NCBI GenBank assembly: GCA_905201915.1 | Contig: CAJKQE010000036.1 | Coordinates: 1-19,266, forward strand | Length of the DNA: 19,266 bases | Source of the DNA: an uncultured Lachnospiraceae bacterium | GTDB lineage: Bacteria; Bacillota; Clostridia; Lachnospirales; Lachnospiraceae | Direction of reading: 5' to 3' | Shown here: one piece after another, positions 1 to 6,748 of the stretch | Position numbering within the stretch: position 1 is the stretch's first letter | Layout: each line of letters opens with the position of its first letter | The notes under the pieces: generated by a model | Database searches by the model: none | Seen by the model: the letters and a program-made list of their open reading frames with translations, nothing else | Told to the model about the DNA's origin: nothing | Translations under genes and position numbers: made by a program

Positions 1-82
1 CAATACCTGCTTTTTCTGCAATTTTAGTAATTGGCTCCATTGTGCACTCCTGTGCGATTTCGATGTCTGATTTGAATCCCAT
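1..82 (-). CDS. fhs: Formate-tetrahydrofolate ligase, N-terminal fragment (runs off the window)
   Basis: The 27 complete codons read MGFKSDIEIAQECTMEPITK and then IAEKAGI, which matches the very conserved start of formate-tetrahydrofolate ligase. That enzyme uses ATP to join formate to tetrahydrofolate, giving 10-formyl-THF for purine synthesis and, in acetogens, for the methyl branch of the Wood-Ljungdahl pathway. The P-loop and the rest of the roughly 556-residue protein lie outside the window. The start is set by an AAGGAGG site at 91-97, eight bases upstream. A ZTP riboswitch with a terminator stands between promoter and gene, which fits a one-carbon/purine function. The identification rests on the N-terminus and the riboswitch only. 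Confidence 0.93.
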   Translation of the reverse strand, partial: MGFKSDIEIAQECTMEPITKIAEKAGI

Positions 83-90
83 AGTAACAT

Positions 91-97
91 CCTCCTT
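91..97 (-). promoter_or_regulatory. Ribosome binding site of fhs
   Basis: AAGGAGG ends eight bases before the fhs ATG. It is outside the terminator hairpin, so control is by transcription termination rather than by hiding this site. Confidence 0.85.
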
Positions 98-142
98 GAA
101 AATAATTTTTACTCACCCTTTTCCCATTCTCCGCAAGAGATG

Positions 143-179
143 AAAAAAGGGCAACATTTGAGATTAACAAATGTTGCCC
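143..179 (-). terminator. Riboswitch-controlled intrinsic terminator before fhs
   Basis: The hairpin has a perfect 12-bp stem (GGGCAACATTTG with CAAATGTTGCCC, arms 149-160 and 168-179, 7-base loop) followed on the minus strand by six T at 143-148. The 5' arm begins with the GGGCAAC that ends the ZTP aptamer, so ligand-bound aptamer and terminator compete for the same bases. This is the arrangement expected of an ON switch that opens fhs when ZTP is high. Confidence 0.9.
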
Positions 180-246
180 AGACGGTCGGCTTTCTTTCAC
201 ATTCTGATTTCCCTGTGGTACTCCACATTAATCCGTCAGTAATCAG
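174..246 (-). ncRNA. ZTP (pfl) riboswitch aptamer
   Basis: The minus strand shows the parts of the pfl/ZTP RNA in order: P1 CTGATT (241-246) pairing with AATCAG (204-209); a conserved ACTGACGG segment; P2 TGTGG-AGTA-CCACA (214-227) followed by AGGGAA; and the 3' domain GCCGACCGTCTGGGC (176-190). The GACGG at 233-237 can pair with CCGTC at 181-185, which gives the family's pseudoknot. The usual pair is GGCGG with CCGCC, so this looks like a compensated A-U replacement of a G-C pair, which strengthens the call. The ligand, ZTP (or ZMP), reports a shortage of 10-formyl-THF, and fhs makes that compound. Confidence 0.88.
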
Positions 247-305
247 ATGTGTGTTATTCTGCAACAAATAAATAATACTTGTATTTGTCACTTAACTATG
301 TTCTT

Positions 306-334
306 ACTTTAACACAAAATCATCTTACTGTCAA
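306..334 (-). promoter_or_regulatory. Promoter of the fhs transcript
   Basis: A perfect -35 TTGACA (329-334) is followed after 17 bases by TAAAGT (306-311), four of six matches to the -10 consensus. Transcription would start near 299 and give a leader of about 215 bases that contains the whole riboswitch and terminator. Confidence 0.7.
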
Positions 335-420
335 TGCACCACGATAAAGTTTGTGAATTTTTTACCAATTTTTCTTCTATTTTTTTTACATATATAACAA
401 ACTCTCTTTCATTTTCCCGG

Positions 421-1071
421 TTATTTTAATTTTGTTACTGCACGCACATCACGATAATGCCCCATAATAATTAATGTTTCATTGTGATTAAATACATAAT
501 CTGCATGAGGAAGAGGGTTCATCTTTCCCTGTGACTTTGTTGCCAAAATACTGATATTATACTTTTTCCGAACATCCTTCCCTATAATACTGCTTCCAAT
601 CCAAGATTCCGGTGCAGGTATTTCGTAAATAGCATACTCATCTGTCAATTCAATATAATCAAAAATATTGTCATTTCCATATTTCACTGCCAGCCGCTGA
701 GCCATTTCTTTTTCTGGATAAACAATACGATCTGCTCCATTCCTCAAAAGAAATTTTGCATGTACATCGCGATTTGCTCTTGCCAATACAAAAGGAGCTC
801 CTAAATCTTTTAAAAGAGCTGTTGTTTCCAGTGAACTCTGAAAGTTATCACCAATAGCTACAACACAAAGGTCAAAATTTCCCACACCCAAAGACTCCAC
901 AAAATGTTCGTTTGTAGCATCTCCAATCTGTGCATCTGTCACCATATCAATGGCATCATTCACTCTTTCCTCATTAATATCTACTGCTAAAACTTCATTT
1001 CCTTCTTCAATTAATTTCTCTGCCATGTGTCTTCCAAAACGACCAAGACCAATAAGAAGTATTGACTTCAT
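421..1071 (-). CDS. ktrA: Ktr potassium uptake system, cytoplasmic RCK regulatory subunit
   Basis: This 216-residue protein is the usual size for KtrA. Residues 1-120 form an RCK_N Rossmann domain with the nucleotide loop GLGRFG at 8-13 and the acidic residue D31 after strand 2 that contacts the ribose of the bound nucleotide. Residues about 135-216 form an RCK_C ligand-binding domain. KtrA rings sit on the membrane subunit KtrB and gate it in response to ATP/ADP and, in some species, cyclic di-AMP. The gene lies 21 bases after ktrB and has a strong GGAGG-rich ribosome binding site, so the pair is co-transcribed. I see no clear terminator after its stop codon. Confidence 0.93.
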   Translation of the reverse strand: MKSILLIGLGRFGRHMAEKLIEEGNEVLAVDINEERVNDAIDMVTDAQIGDATNEHFVESLGVGNFDLCVVAIGDNFQSSLETTALLKDLGAPFVLARANRDVHAKFLLRNGADRIVYPEKEMAQRLAVKYGNDNIFDYIELTDEYAIYEIPAPESWIGSSIIGKDVRKKYNISILATKSQGKMNPLPHADYVFNHNETLIIMGHYRDVRAVTKLK

Positions 1072-1092
1072 TTTCCTCTTCCTCCATTTTCA

Positions 1093-2439
1093 TTATCCTA
1101 CTGATATTTTCTCTATAGGAAGCTTGGATGGTATACTTGAAATATGATTACTAAATGCCAGTAAAATAGTAATTCCACCTACTCTTCCAATAAACATTAA
1201 TAAAATTAATATAATTTGCGAAACAATCCCAAGCTGAGATGTAATTCCAAGAGAAAGCCCCACTGTACATAAAGCAGAAACCACTTCAAACAGTACTGCT
1301 TTCATTCCCAGTCCCTCAATTGTAGAAATCACCAGCGCACAGACAATACAAAGTATTCCATACAAAATCAAAATACAGCTTGCGTGACGTATGGTTTCAT
1401 TTTCTACTCTCCGCTTAAACAATTCTACATCTTTTCTTTTTCTAAATTCTGTCCATATAGTCAAAATTAAAATCATCATAGTTGTAGTTTTAATCCCACC
1501 TGCTGTTGAACCGGGCGAACCGCCAATAAACATCAAGCATATCATCAGCATCTGGCTACTGTCTGTAAGACTATTTAAATCCATAGTATTAAATCCTGCT
1601 GTCCTTGGTGTCACTGACTGGAAAAAAGCGGATAAAATTTGTTCCCCCAGATTTTTTCCTTCCATAGAAGGTCTTCCCCATTCAAAAATGAAAATCAAAA
1701 CTGTTCCCAGTACAACCAGAAACAAGCTGGCTGTCAAGACCAATTTAGAATGTAATTTGTAATACTTAAAATGCCATTTCCATTTTTTTATATCTGCCCA
1801 TACCAGAAAACCAATTCCACCAATGATAATAAGAAGTGATATGGTAATTCCTACAATATAACTGTCTGCAGCAGTCACTAAAGATGAGCTTGGCTCATAA
1901 TACCCCATTAAATCAATTCCTGCATTGCAAAAAGCAGAAATAGAATGAAAAATCGAATAATAAATTCCCTTTCCCATTCCCAATCTGGGAATAAAATAAA
2001 ATGCCAGAATCACCGCACCTAAAATTTCAAAAAACAAGGTTCCGGAAAGCACAAACTTAGACATCCGTACAATTCCCCCCACCTGGGGAGCTGCCACCGA
2101 TTCCTTCATTAAAAGCCGTTGAGATAAACCAATTTTCTTTCCTGTAAATGTCAATGCTGAAATGGCCAGCGTCATAAAACCAATTCCACCGATTTGAATT
2201 AAAACCAAAATAACCCCTTGCCCGAAGTTACTCCAGAAACTATATGTATCATTTGTCACCAAACCTGTAACACAAGTCGCCGAAGTTGCTGTAAACCAGG
2301 CATCCATAAATGAAGTTGTTGTTCCCTGCCTGTTTGCAATCGGCAACATGAGCAATAAGGTTCCCACCGTAATCACGAACAGATAGCCCGCCACAATTAT
2401 TTTCGTTGTTGTCCACTTTATCTTTTTTATTCCAAACAT
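1093..2439 (-). CDS. ktrB: Ktr/Trk potassium uptake system, membrane channel subunit
   Basis: This is a 448-residue integral membrane protein of the Trk/Ktr/HKT family, made of four membrane-pore-membrane repeats. The four pore loops are visible as TSATCVTGLVTNDT, SAFCNAGIDLMG, SVTPRTAGFNTMDL and SALCTVGLSLG, each with the conserved filter glycine. The segment GGSPGSTAGGIKTTT after the third repeat matches the gating region of KtrB. It takes up potassium, usually helped by sodium, and is controlled by KtrA, encoded next. It begins 12 bases after the AI-2E-family gene, and its ribosome binding site is weak (GAAG-like), so translation may depend on the upstream gene. Confidence 0.94.
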   Translation of the reverse strand: MFGIKKIKWTTTKIIVAGYLFVITVGTLLLMLPIANRQGTTTSFMDAWFTATSATCVTGLVTNDTYSFWSNFGQGVILVLIQIGGIGFMTLAISALTFTGKKIGLSQRLLMKESVAAPQVGGIVRMSKFVLSGTLFFEILGAVILAFYFIPRLGMGKGIYYSIFHSISAFCNAGIDLMGYYEPSSSLVTAADSYIVGITISLLIIIGGIGFLVWADIKKWKWHFKYYKLHSKLVLTASLFLVVLGTVLIFIFEWGRPSMEGKNLGEQILSAFFQSVTPRTAGFNTMDLNSLTDSSQMLMICLMFIGGSPGSTAGGIKTTTMMILILTIWTEFRKRKDVELFKRRVENETIRHASCILILYGILCIVCALVISTIEGLGMKAVLFEVVSALCTVGLSLGITSQLGIVSQIILILLMFIGRVGGITILLAFSNHISSIPSKLPIEKISVG

Positions 2440-2451
2440 CTGTAAATTCTT

Positions 2452-3606
2452 CTACTCTTTCCTATTATCTGAAATATTTTTTCCACTATCCCGATACAGC
2501 CACTTTAAAAAATCATCTATTGCATCCTGCAAGTTTCGAATGGTACTGTTAAATGCACCGGCATGATAGAAATTAACAAGAATTGCCCCAATGGGAACAG
2601 CTAAAATCATTCCCACAACCCCTGCAAAACGATATCCTGTATACATACAAATTAAAGTCCACAGCGGATCAATACCAATCGAGTCACCTACCACTTTCGG
2701 CTCAATAATACGCCGCACAAGTTGAGTTACCAAATATAAGATTACCAGCCCCACCGCATATTTCATATCTCCTGATAAAATTTTGAATAATGCCCAGGGA
2801 ATAAGGGCTGTGCCAGTTCCGAAAAAAGGAAGCATGTCTAAAAGTGATACTAAAAATGCCACTACAATGGCAAAATCAACTTTCAAAATTAAAAATCCTA
2901 TAAAAAGGATAACAAAAACAACACCCATAATTTTAAACTGTGCTTTAAAATATCCACCAAAAATACTCTTAAAGCATCGTTCTAACATTTTCCACTTTTC
3001 TTGGATAATCTGAGGTGTATGTTCACGTCCAAACTCCAATATCTTGTCCCTATCCGCTATAAAAAAGTATGCAGATAGGATTGTAAAAATAATCGCTATT
3101 AAAATACTTGGAAGATTTTTAGCAAGACTACTTGCCTGATCTACTGTAATCTGGCTAATCTTTCCTACTGCTGTTCCAACTACATCTCCCAGACTATTTT
3201 GAAAATCCGAAATACCTTTCTGTACACCTTCCGGAAGCTCCTCAATAATCAAAGACAAATTCTCTCCTGCTTCCTGAAAATCCTCTCGAAAACTTGTATA
3301 AATTGATGGAGCCTGCTCAATCAAAGAGCCCACTTCCTGTACTGCTTTCATTCCTACAAGGTAAATTCCTCCAATAATTGCAGCCAGTACTGCTATAATC
3401 AGAAGCATGGATGTATGTTTTCTGGCTACTTTCATCCGCCTTTCCAGCATACGCACTAACGGATTTGCAATTAATGCTATCAGCCATCCTATAGCAAAGG
3501 GCATAAAAAATCGAATAAATTTAAAGGCAAAAAAACCACCTAAAATGACTGCAAGTAATGTAAAAATAAATACCAGTAAATTCTTAATATGTTTTTTCCA
3601 ATTCAT
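2452..3606 (-). CDS. AI-2E family (PerM/YtvI-like) membrane transporter
   Basis: The preferred start gives 384 residues beginning MNWKKHIKNLLVFIFTLL. Two hydrophobic helices lie in the first 80 residues, then a soluble, partly helical segment (about residues 95-155), then a cluster of membrane helices with the family features SAYFFIADRDKI, FLVSLLDMLPFFGTG and GDSIGIDPLWTL. The AI-2E exporter family (PF01594) covers proteins proposed to export quorum signals, sporulation-type YtvI and Na+/H+ antiporters; the substrate here cannot be told. The frame stays open to a TTG at 3744, but only the ATG at 3606 has a ribosome binding site and a normal family N-terminus. It lies just before ktrB and behind a structured leader. 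Confidence 0.85.
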   Translation of the reverse strand: MNWKKHIKNLLVFIFTLLAVILGGFFAFKFIRFFMPFAIGWLIALIANPLVRMLERRMKVARKHTSMLLIIAVLAAIIGGIYLVGMKAVQEVGSLIEQAPSIYTSFREDFQEAGENLSLIIEELPEGVQKGISDFQNSLGDVVGTAVGKISQITVDQASSLAKNLPSILIAIIFTILSAYFFIADRDKILEFGREHTPQIIQEKWKMLERCFKSIFGGYFKAQFKIMGVVFVILFIGFLILKVDFAIVVAFLVSLLDMLPFFGTGTALIPWALFKILSGDMKYAVGLVILYLVTQLVRRIIEPKVVGDSIGIDPLWTLICMYTGYRFAGVVGMILAVPIGAILVNFYHAGAFNSTIRNLQDAIDDFLKWLYRDSGKNISDNRKE

Positions 3607-3614
3607 GTGCAAAA

Positions 3615-3622
3615 CCTCTTTT
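3615..3622 (-). promoter_or_regulatory. Ribosome binding site that fixes the AI-2E gene start
   Basis: AAAAGAGG ends eight bases before the ATG at 3606. The upstream TTG at 3744 has no comparable site. Confidence 0.7.
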
Positions 3623-3631
3623 AGCTGATTT

Positions 3632-3705
3632 ACATCCGATTTAGTAAAATATAATAGCCTATATGCATACCGTTCATATACATACAGGCTGTTTTTCTCG
3701 GATGC
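3632..3705 (-). promoter_or_regulatory. Nested stem-loop in the leader of the AI-2E family gene
   Basis: An outer 8-bp stem (GCATCCGA at 3698-3705 with TCGGATGT at 3632-3639, one G-U pair) encloses a 14-bp stem (AGCCTGTATGTATA at 3677-3690 with TATGCATATAGGCT at 3656-3669, two G-U pairs) with a 7-base loop TGAACGG. It ends 10 bases before the ribosome binding site and is not followed by a T run, so it is not a simple terminator. I do not recognise it as a known riboswitch or leader class. Confidence 0.55.
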
Positions 3706-3757
3706 TTTTTTAAGTATAACACAACTTAGAAAAAAGTAGTCCAATTATATAAAATTT

Positions 3758-4369
3758 TTACAATTCTTTCAGAAATCCAAATGGCTCTTTATCGTGTAAA
3801 AAATGCATCAGCATATAAGAACACATAATCGCCACTTTTTCTTCTTTTAAAATACGTCTGACTTCTTCTCTATCTGCCAAAACCACCTCGATTTCCTCTG
3901 TGTCTTCCTGGAATTCTTTGGAAATTTCTCCAGTAGAAGTCCCAAATACAATGGCGCAAGACTCATCTGTAAGTCCCACTGTAGTAAATGCCGGCTTTTC
4001 ATAAGCACTATTTACCGTAAGCGGTGTAAATTCCAACCCTGTTTCCTCTTTCATCTCTCGAATAGCAGCTTCTTTATATGGTTCTCCATCTTCTACCAAT
4101 CCAGCTGGAAATTCATATACAAAGTCATTTAAAGAATATCTGTATTGACGAATTAATATCACTTTGTCCTGTTTTTCCCCATATAAGCTATAAATCACAA
4201 CACCATCCGGAGAATTTTTTCCTGTAACAAGTTTTAAATCCTTCTCACTCTTTGCTCTTGACGCAACATAATATTTGCCCTTTTTTCCTGTTTTAGACTC
4301 TCTATCCAATTCATAAAGATTTACAAAAGGATTTTCTGTTTTTTTCGTAATTCCTGTAATTTTTGCCAT
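3758..4369 (-). CDS. Nudix hydrolase, ADP-ribose pyrophosphatase type
   Basis: This 203-residue protein has a perfect Nudix box at residues 90-112 (G-x5-E-x7-REMKEETGL), preceded by the typical RQYRYSLNDFVYEFPAG segment of the NudF/ADP-ribose pyrophosphatase branch. These enzymes split nucleoside diphosphates linked to another group, using Mg2+ bound by the box glutamates. One base separates it from the ribU stop codon, and its AGGAG site lies inside the end of ribU, so the two are translationally coupled under the FMN riboswitch. That context leaves room for a flavin-related substrate such as FAD, but the sequence shows only the general family. The specificity is open. Confidence 0.87.
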   Translation of the reverse strand: MAKITGITKKTENPFVNLYELDRESKTGKKGKYYVASRAKSEKDLKLVTGKNSPDGVVIYSLYGEKQDKVILIRQYRYSLNDFVYEFPAGLVEDGEPYKEAAIREMKEETGLEFTPLTVNSAYEKPAFTTVGLTDESCAIVFGTSTGEISKEFQEDTEEIEVVLADREEVRRILKEEKVAIMCSYMLMHFLHDKEPFGFLKEL

Positions 4370-4370
4370 T

Positions 4371-5009
4371 TTATTCTCCTTTTAACACTACTCGCAATCT
4401 TTTATATAAAAGCAGAGTAATTAGTGAAATAATAATTCCTTTCGCTAAATTAAATGGAACCATACATAAAACTACAAAAGTAATCATATTGTCAATGGCT
4501 GGATGAATGGCTGTTCCCATAGCAATAAAAGTATCCATTGGAATTCCCATAACTGCACTATATAATGGAAACATAATAAATGCATTAGAAAGACATCCCA
4601 TAATTACCATGAGCAATGTACCTGTTCCCATTCCCCAAAGTGCACTTTTTCTGGTTTTTCTTTTCCTGTAAAAAATTCCTGCCGGTACTACAAAAGCACA
4701 GCCGATAAAGAAATTAGATAATTCACCGATACCTCCCGTAGTTGTTCCATAAGTAACAAGATGAAGAATATTTTTCAATAGTTCAATCGCCGCACCTGCC
4801 AGAGGTCCCATAGCAAACGTTCCTACTAAAACCGGTATTTCTGAAAAATCCATTTTTATAAAAGGCGGTGCTAAAAAAGGAATTGGAAATTCAAACATCA
4901 TAAGTACTGCCGACACTGCTGACAACATGGCTATCTGCACCATAGTTCTTAATTTCGTTCTGTTACCGGTTACCTGAATTCTTTTGTTTACAACTGCTTC
5001 CTGACTCAT
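4371..5009 (-). CDS. ribU: Riboflavin ECF transporter S component
   Basis: This is a 212-residue membrane protein with about six hydrophobic segments, starting MSQEAVVNKRIQVTGNRTK. The segment FLAPPFIKMDFSEIPVLVGT and the later GELSNFFIGCAF are typical of RibU, the substrate-binding subunit that captures riboflavin for a shared ECF energy module (EcfA, EcfA', EcfT) encoded elsewhere. An FMN riboswitch and terminator lie directly upstream, which confirms the substrate. The frame could begin at 5045, but an AAAAGGAG site at 5017-5024, seven bases before the ATG at 5009, sets the start there and gives the usual family length. It is the first gene of the ribU-Nudix unit. Confidence 0.94.
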   Translation of the reverse strand: MSQEAVVNKRIQVTGNRTKLRTMVQIAMLSAVSAVLMMFEFPIPFLAPPFIKMDFSEIPVLVGTFAMGPLAGAAIELLKNILHLVTYGTTTGGIGELSNFFIGCAFVVPAGIFYRKRKTRKSALWGMGTGTLLMVIMGCLSNAFIMFPLYSAVMGIPMDTFIAMGTAIHPAIDNMITFVVLCMVPFNLAKGIIISLITLLLYKRLRVVLKGE

Positions 5010-5016
5010 TTTCATT

Positions 5017-5024
5017 CTCCTTTT
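5017..5024 (-). promoter_or_regulatory. Ribosome binding site that fixes the ribU start
   Basis: AAAAGGAG is seven bases before the ATG at 5009. It lies too close to the in-frame ATG at 5015 and downstream of the ATG at 5045, so 5009 is the supported start. Confidence 0.75.
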
Positions 5025-5073
5025 CATGAATATTTTTTCATACAAGGAAATTCTTCATGCATTTGAACAAAGA

Positions 5074-5089
5074 ATGTGCTCTAGCACAT
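5074..5089 (-). repeat. Short palindrome in the ribU leader
   Basis: ATGTGCTAGAGCACAT on the minus strand has 7-base arms around a 2-base centre. It lies between the riboswitch terminator and the ribU ribosome binding site. Its role is not evident. Confidence 0.5.
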
Positions 5090-5120
5090 AAAAAAGGATA
5101 CCCCTGTACGGGGTATCCTC
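5088..5120 (-). terminator. Intrinsic terminator of the FMN riboswitch
   Basis: A 9-bp GC-rich stem (GGATACCCC with GGGGTATCC, arms 5096-5104 and 5110-5118, loop GTACA), extended by one A-T pair, is followed by a T run on the minus strand at 5090-5095. It stands between the aptamer and ribU, as expected for an FMN OFF switch acting on transcription. Confidence 0.92.
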
Positions 5121-5146
5121 ATGAAAGTTCAATAGAAATGCTATCT

Positions 5147-5258
5147 TTCTTCTCTCATCCAGACTATACTGTCGGTATTGGAATTTCACCAATTCAACCA
5201 ATTAATATGGCTCGCGGACTATAACCGCCGGTAGGGAATTGCACCCTGCCCCGAAGAA
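5147..5258 (-). ncRNA. FMN riboswitch (RFN element)
   Basis: The minus strand carries the RFN consensus: TTCTTCGGGGCAGGGTG, AATTCCCTACCGGCGG, AGTCCGCGAGC, ACCGACAGTATAGTCTGGAT and GAGAGAAG in order. P1 is formed by TTCTTC (5253-5258) and GAAGAA (5147-5152). The variable arm ATTGGTTGAATTGGTGAAATT lies in the usual place before ACCGACAG. FMN binding should favour the terminator at 5088-5120 and shut off ribU and the Nudix gene. Confidence 0.97.
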
Positions 5259-5280
5259 TTTCTCTTTATTTATATTATGC

Positions 5281-5309
5281 ATTATAAACCTTCAAATCTT
5301 TAATTTCAA
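5281..5309 (-). promoter_or_regulatory. Promoter of the FMN riboswitch-ribU transcript
   Basis: TTGAAA (5304-5309), 17 bases, then a perfect TATAAT (5281-5286). Transcription would start near 5274, about 16 bases before the aptamer. It lies in the 71 bases between the amino-acid ABC operon and the riboswitch. Confidence 0.8.
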
Positions 5310-5329
5310 TAATATTTTTATTATTTTTG

Positions 5330-6088
5330 TTATTCCATAGACAATTTCCCAAGAAATTCCTGCATTCTTTGATTTTCTGAAGAAAACACCTCATCCGGTG
5401 TACCCTGCATTGCAATTGCACCTTTATCCATGAAAATAATTCTGTCTGCAACATTTCTTGCAAATTTCATCTCATGAGTTACAATAACCATTGTCATGTG
5501 CTCAACTGCCAAGTTTTTAATCACTCTTAGGATTTCTCCTGTAAGTTCCGGATCTAACGCTGAAGTAGGCTCGTCAAAAAATAGCATTTTAGGTTTCAGT
5601 GCCAATGCCCTGGCAATCGATACTCTCTGCTGTTGTCCTCCCGATAGCTGATGAGGATATGCATCTGCCTTATCTGCAAGTCCCATTTTTTTAAGTAAAT
5701 TTTCAGCTTCTCTATATACAATTTCTTTGTCTCTTTTTTGCACACGAATTGGAGCATCTGTAATATTTTTTATCACTGAAAAATGAGGAAACAAATTAAA
5801 ATTTTGAAATACAAGTCCAAAACAGGATTCTATTTCCCTGCGCTGTTGTTTCTTTGCCCAAAACAACTTTCCGTTTTCTGTCCATGCTGCTTTCTGACCC
5901 ATGTATAAAATCTCACCGTCTTCAATAGTCTCCAACATCGTTGCACATCGCAGCAACGTAGACTTACCGGAACCGGATGGTCCAATGATTGCCAATATTT
6001 CTCCCTGTTCAACGGAAAAGGAAATATCCCTGATAACGGATACCCCACCGAATTCTTTCTTAATATGTTTCATTTCTAAAAGATTCAT
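5330..6088 (-). CDS. Polar amino-acid ABC transporter, ATP-binding protein
   Basis: This 252-residue ATPase shows Walker A GPSGSGKST at residues 36-44, the Q loop LVFQNFNLFPH, the signature LSGGQQQR, Walker B MLFFDEPTSALDPE and the switch histidine in VIVTHEM. It belongs to the GlnQ/HisP group that powers uptake of polar amino acids. The insert between the first strands and the Q loop (AAWTENGKLFWAKKQQRR) is slightly long. A GGAGG site lies eight bases before the ATG, and the gene follows the permease by 12 bases. It is the last gene of the three-gene importer; I see no terminator between its stop codon and the ribU promoter. The transported amino acid is not determined. Confidence 0.93.
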   Translation of the reverse strand: MNLLEMKHIKKEFGGVSVIRDISFSVEQGEILAIIGPSGSGKSTLLRCATMLETIEDGEILYMGQKAAWTENGKLFWAKKQQRREIESCFGLVFQNFNLFPHFSVIKNITDAPIRVQKRDKEIVYREAENLLKKMGLADKADAYPHQLSGGQQQRVSIARALALKPKMLFFDEPTSALDPELTGEILRVIKNLAVEHMTMVIVTHEMKFARNVADRIIFMDKGAIAMQGTPDEVFSSENQRMQEFLGKLSME

Positions 6089-6100
6089 CCTGGTATCCTC

Positions 6101-6748
6101 CTATCCATAATAACTCATTTTCTTTTCAAACATTTCCATTACCTTTGCAACAATGTAATTAAAAATATAATAAAATGCACCTGCAATAAAAAACGGAACT
6201 ATGGTTGTCTGTGCAGCTGCAATCTGCTTTGCTACTGCAAACATCTCAACGTAAGATAAAGAATACACAAGAGACGTATCTTTTACCAGAGTAATTACTT
6301 CATTTGTCACTGCAGGTAATACATTTTTAATCATCTGTGGCAAAATTATCCAAAAAAAGGTCTGTTGTCCGGAATACCCCAAAATAGCCGCCGCTTCATA
6401 TTGTCCTCTGGGAATTACTTCTATTCCGGAGCGATAAATTTCAGCAAAATATGCCGCATAATTCAATGAACACCCCAGTAAAATTGCTGTCAGCTTATAT
6501 CCTCCAATGTTCATTCCCCATAAATAATATGGTGCATAATACCACACCAAAAGCTGAAGCATCAACGGAGTTCCCCTCATAACTGATATATAAAATTTAA
6601 CAATACCGCTGACTAATTTTATTTTGCTTACTCTGCCAAAGTACATGACCAGTCCCAAAGGCAGAGATAGTACCAGCGTCATAAAGAAAATCAGACACGT
6701 CTGTCCAAATCCTGCAGTCATTTCTCTCATTATTACGTTAATACTCAT
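6101..6748 (-). CDS. Polar amino-acid ABC transporter, permease
   Basis: This 215-residue protein has about five membrane segments and belongs to the HisM/GlnP permease family. It shows the family marker MRGTPLMLQL at about residues 58-67 and the cytoplasmic EAA loop EVIPRGQYEAAAILGYSGQQ, which docks on the ATPase. Its ATG overlaps the TGA of the binding-protein gene (ATGA, 6745-6748), so the two are translationally coupled. Only one permease gene is present, so the channel is probably a homodimer. Confidence 0.93.
   Translation of the reverse strand: MSINVIMREMTAGFGQTCLIFFMTLVLSLPLGLVMYFGRVSKIKLVSGIVKFYISVMRGTPLMLQLLVWYYAPYYLWGMNIGGYKLTAILLGCSLNYAAYFAEIYRSGIEVIPRGQYEAAAILGYSGQQTFFWIILPQMIKNVLPAVTNEVITLVKDTSLVYSLSYVEMFAVAKQIAAAQTTIVPFFIAGAFYYIFNYIVAKVMEMFEKKMSYYG

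Larger units (their letters stand above)
83..420 (-). other. Intergenic region ktrA-fhs
   Basis: This gene-free stretch of 338 bases holds, in the direction of transcription, an AT-rich ktrA 3' end with no convincing terminator (361-420), a promoter (306-334), a ZTP riboswitch (174-246), a terminator hairpin (143-179) and the fhs ribosome binding site (91-97). A 60-codon open frame crosses 109-291, but it runs through the riboswitch and has no ribosome binding site, so I do not count it as a gene. Confidence 0.85.

Noticed and set aside
174..246. THF riboswitch instead of ZTP riboswitch before fhs
   Set aside because: The P2 sequence with AGGGAA and the GCCGACCGTCTGGGCA end are pfl/ZTP features; THF-class motifs are not seen.
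109..291. A 60-codon open frame on the minus strand upstream of fhs
   Set aside because: It runs through the ZTP aptamer and terminator, has no ribosome binding site and resembles no protein.
348..403. Inverted repeat AGTTTGT/ACAAACT after ktrA as a terminator
   Set aside because: Only 7-base arms with a loop of about 42 bases and no T run in the right place.
3607..3744. N-terminal extension of the AI-2E family protein from a TTG at 3744
   Set aside because: No ribosome binding site, not typical of the family, and it overlaps the stem-loop; the ATG at 3606 has a good site. A residual chance remains because the frame is open throughout.
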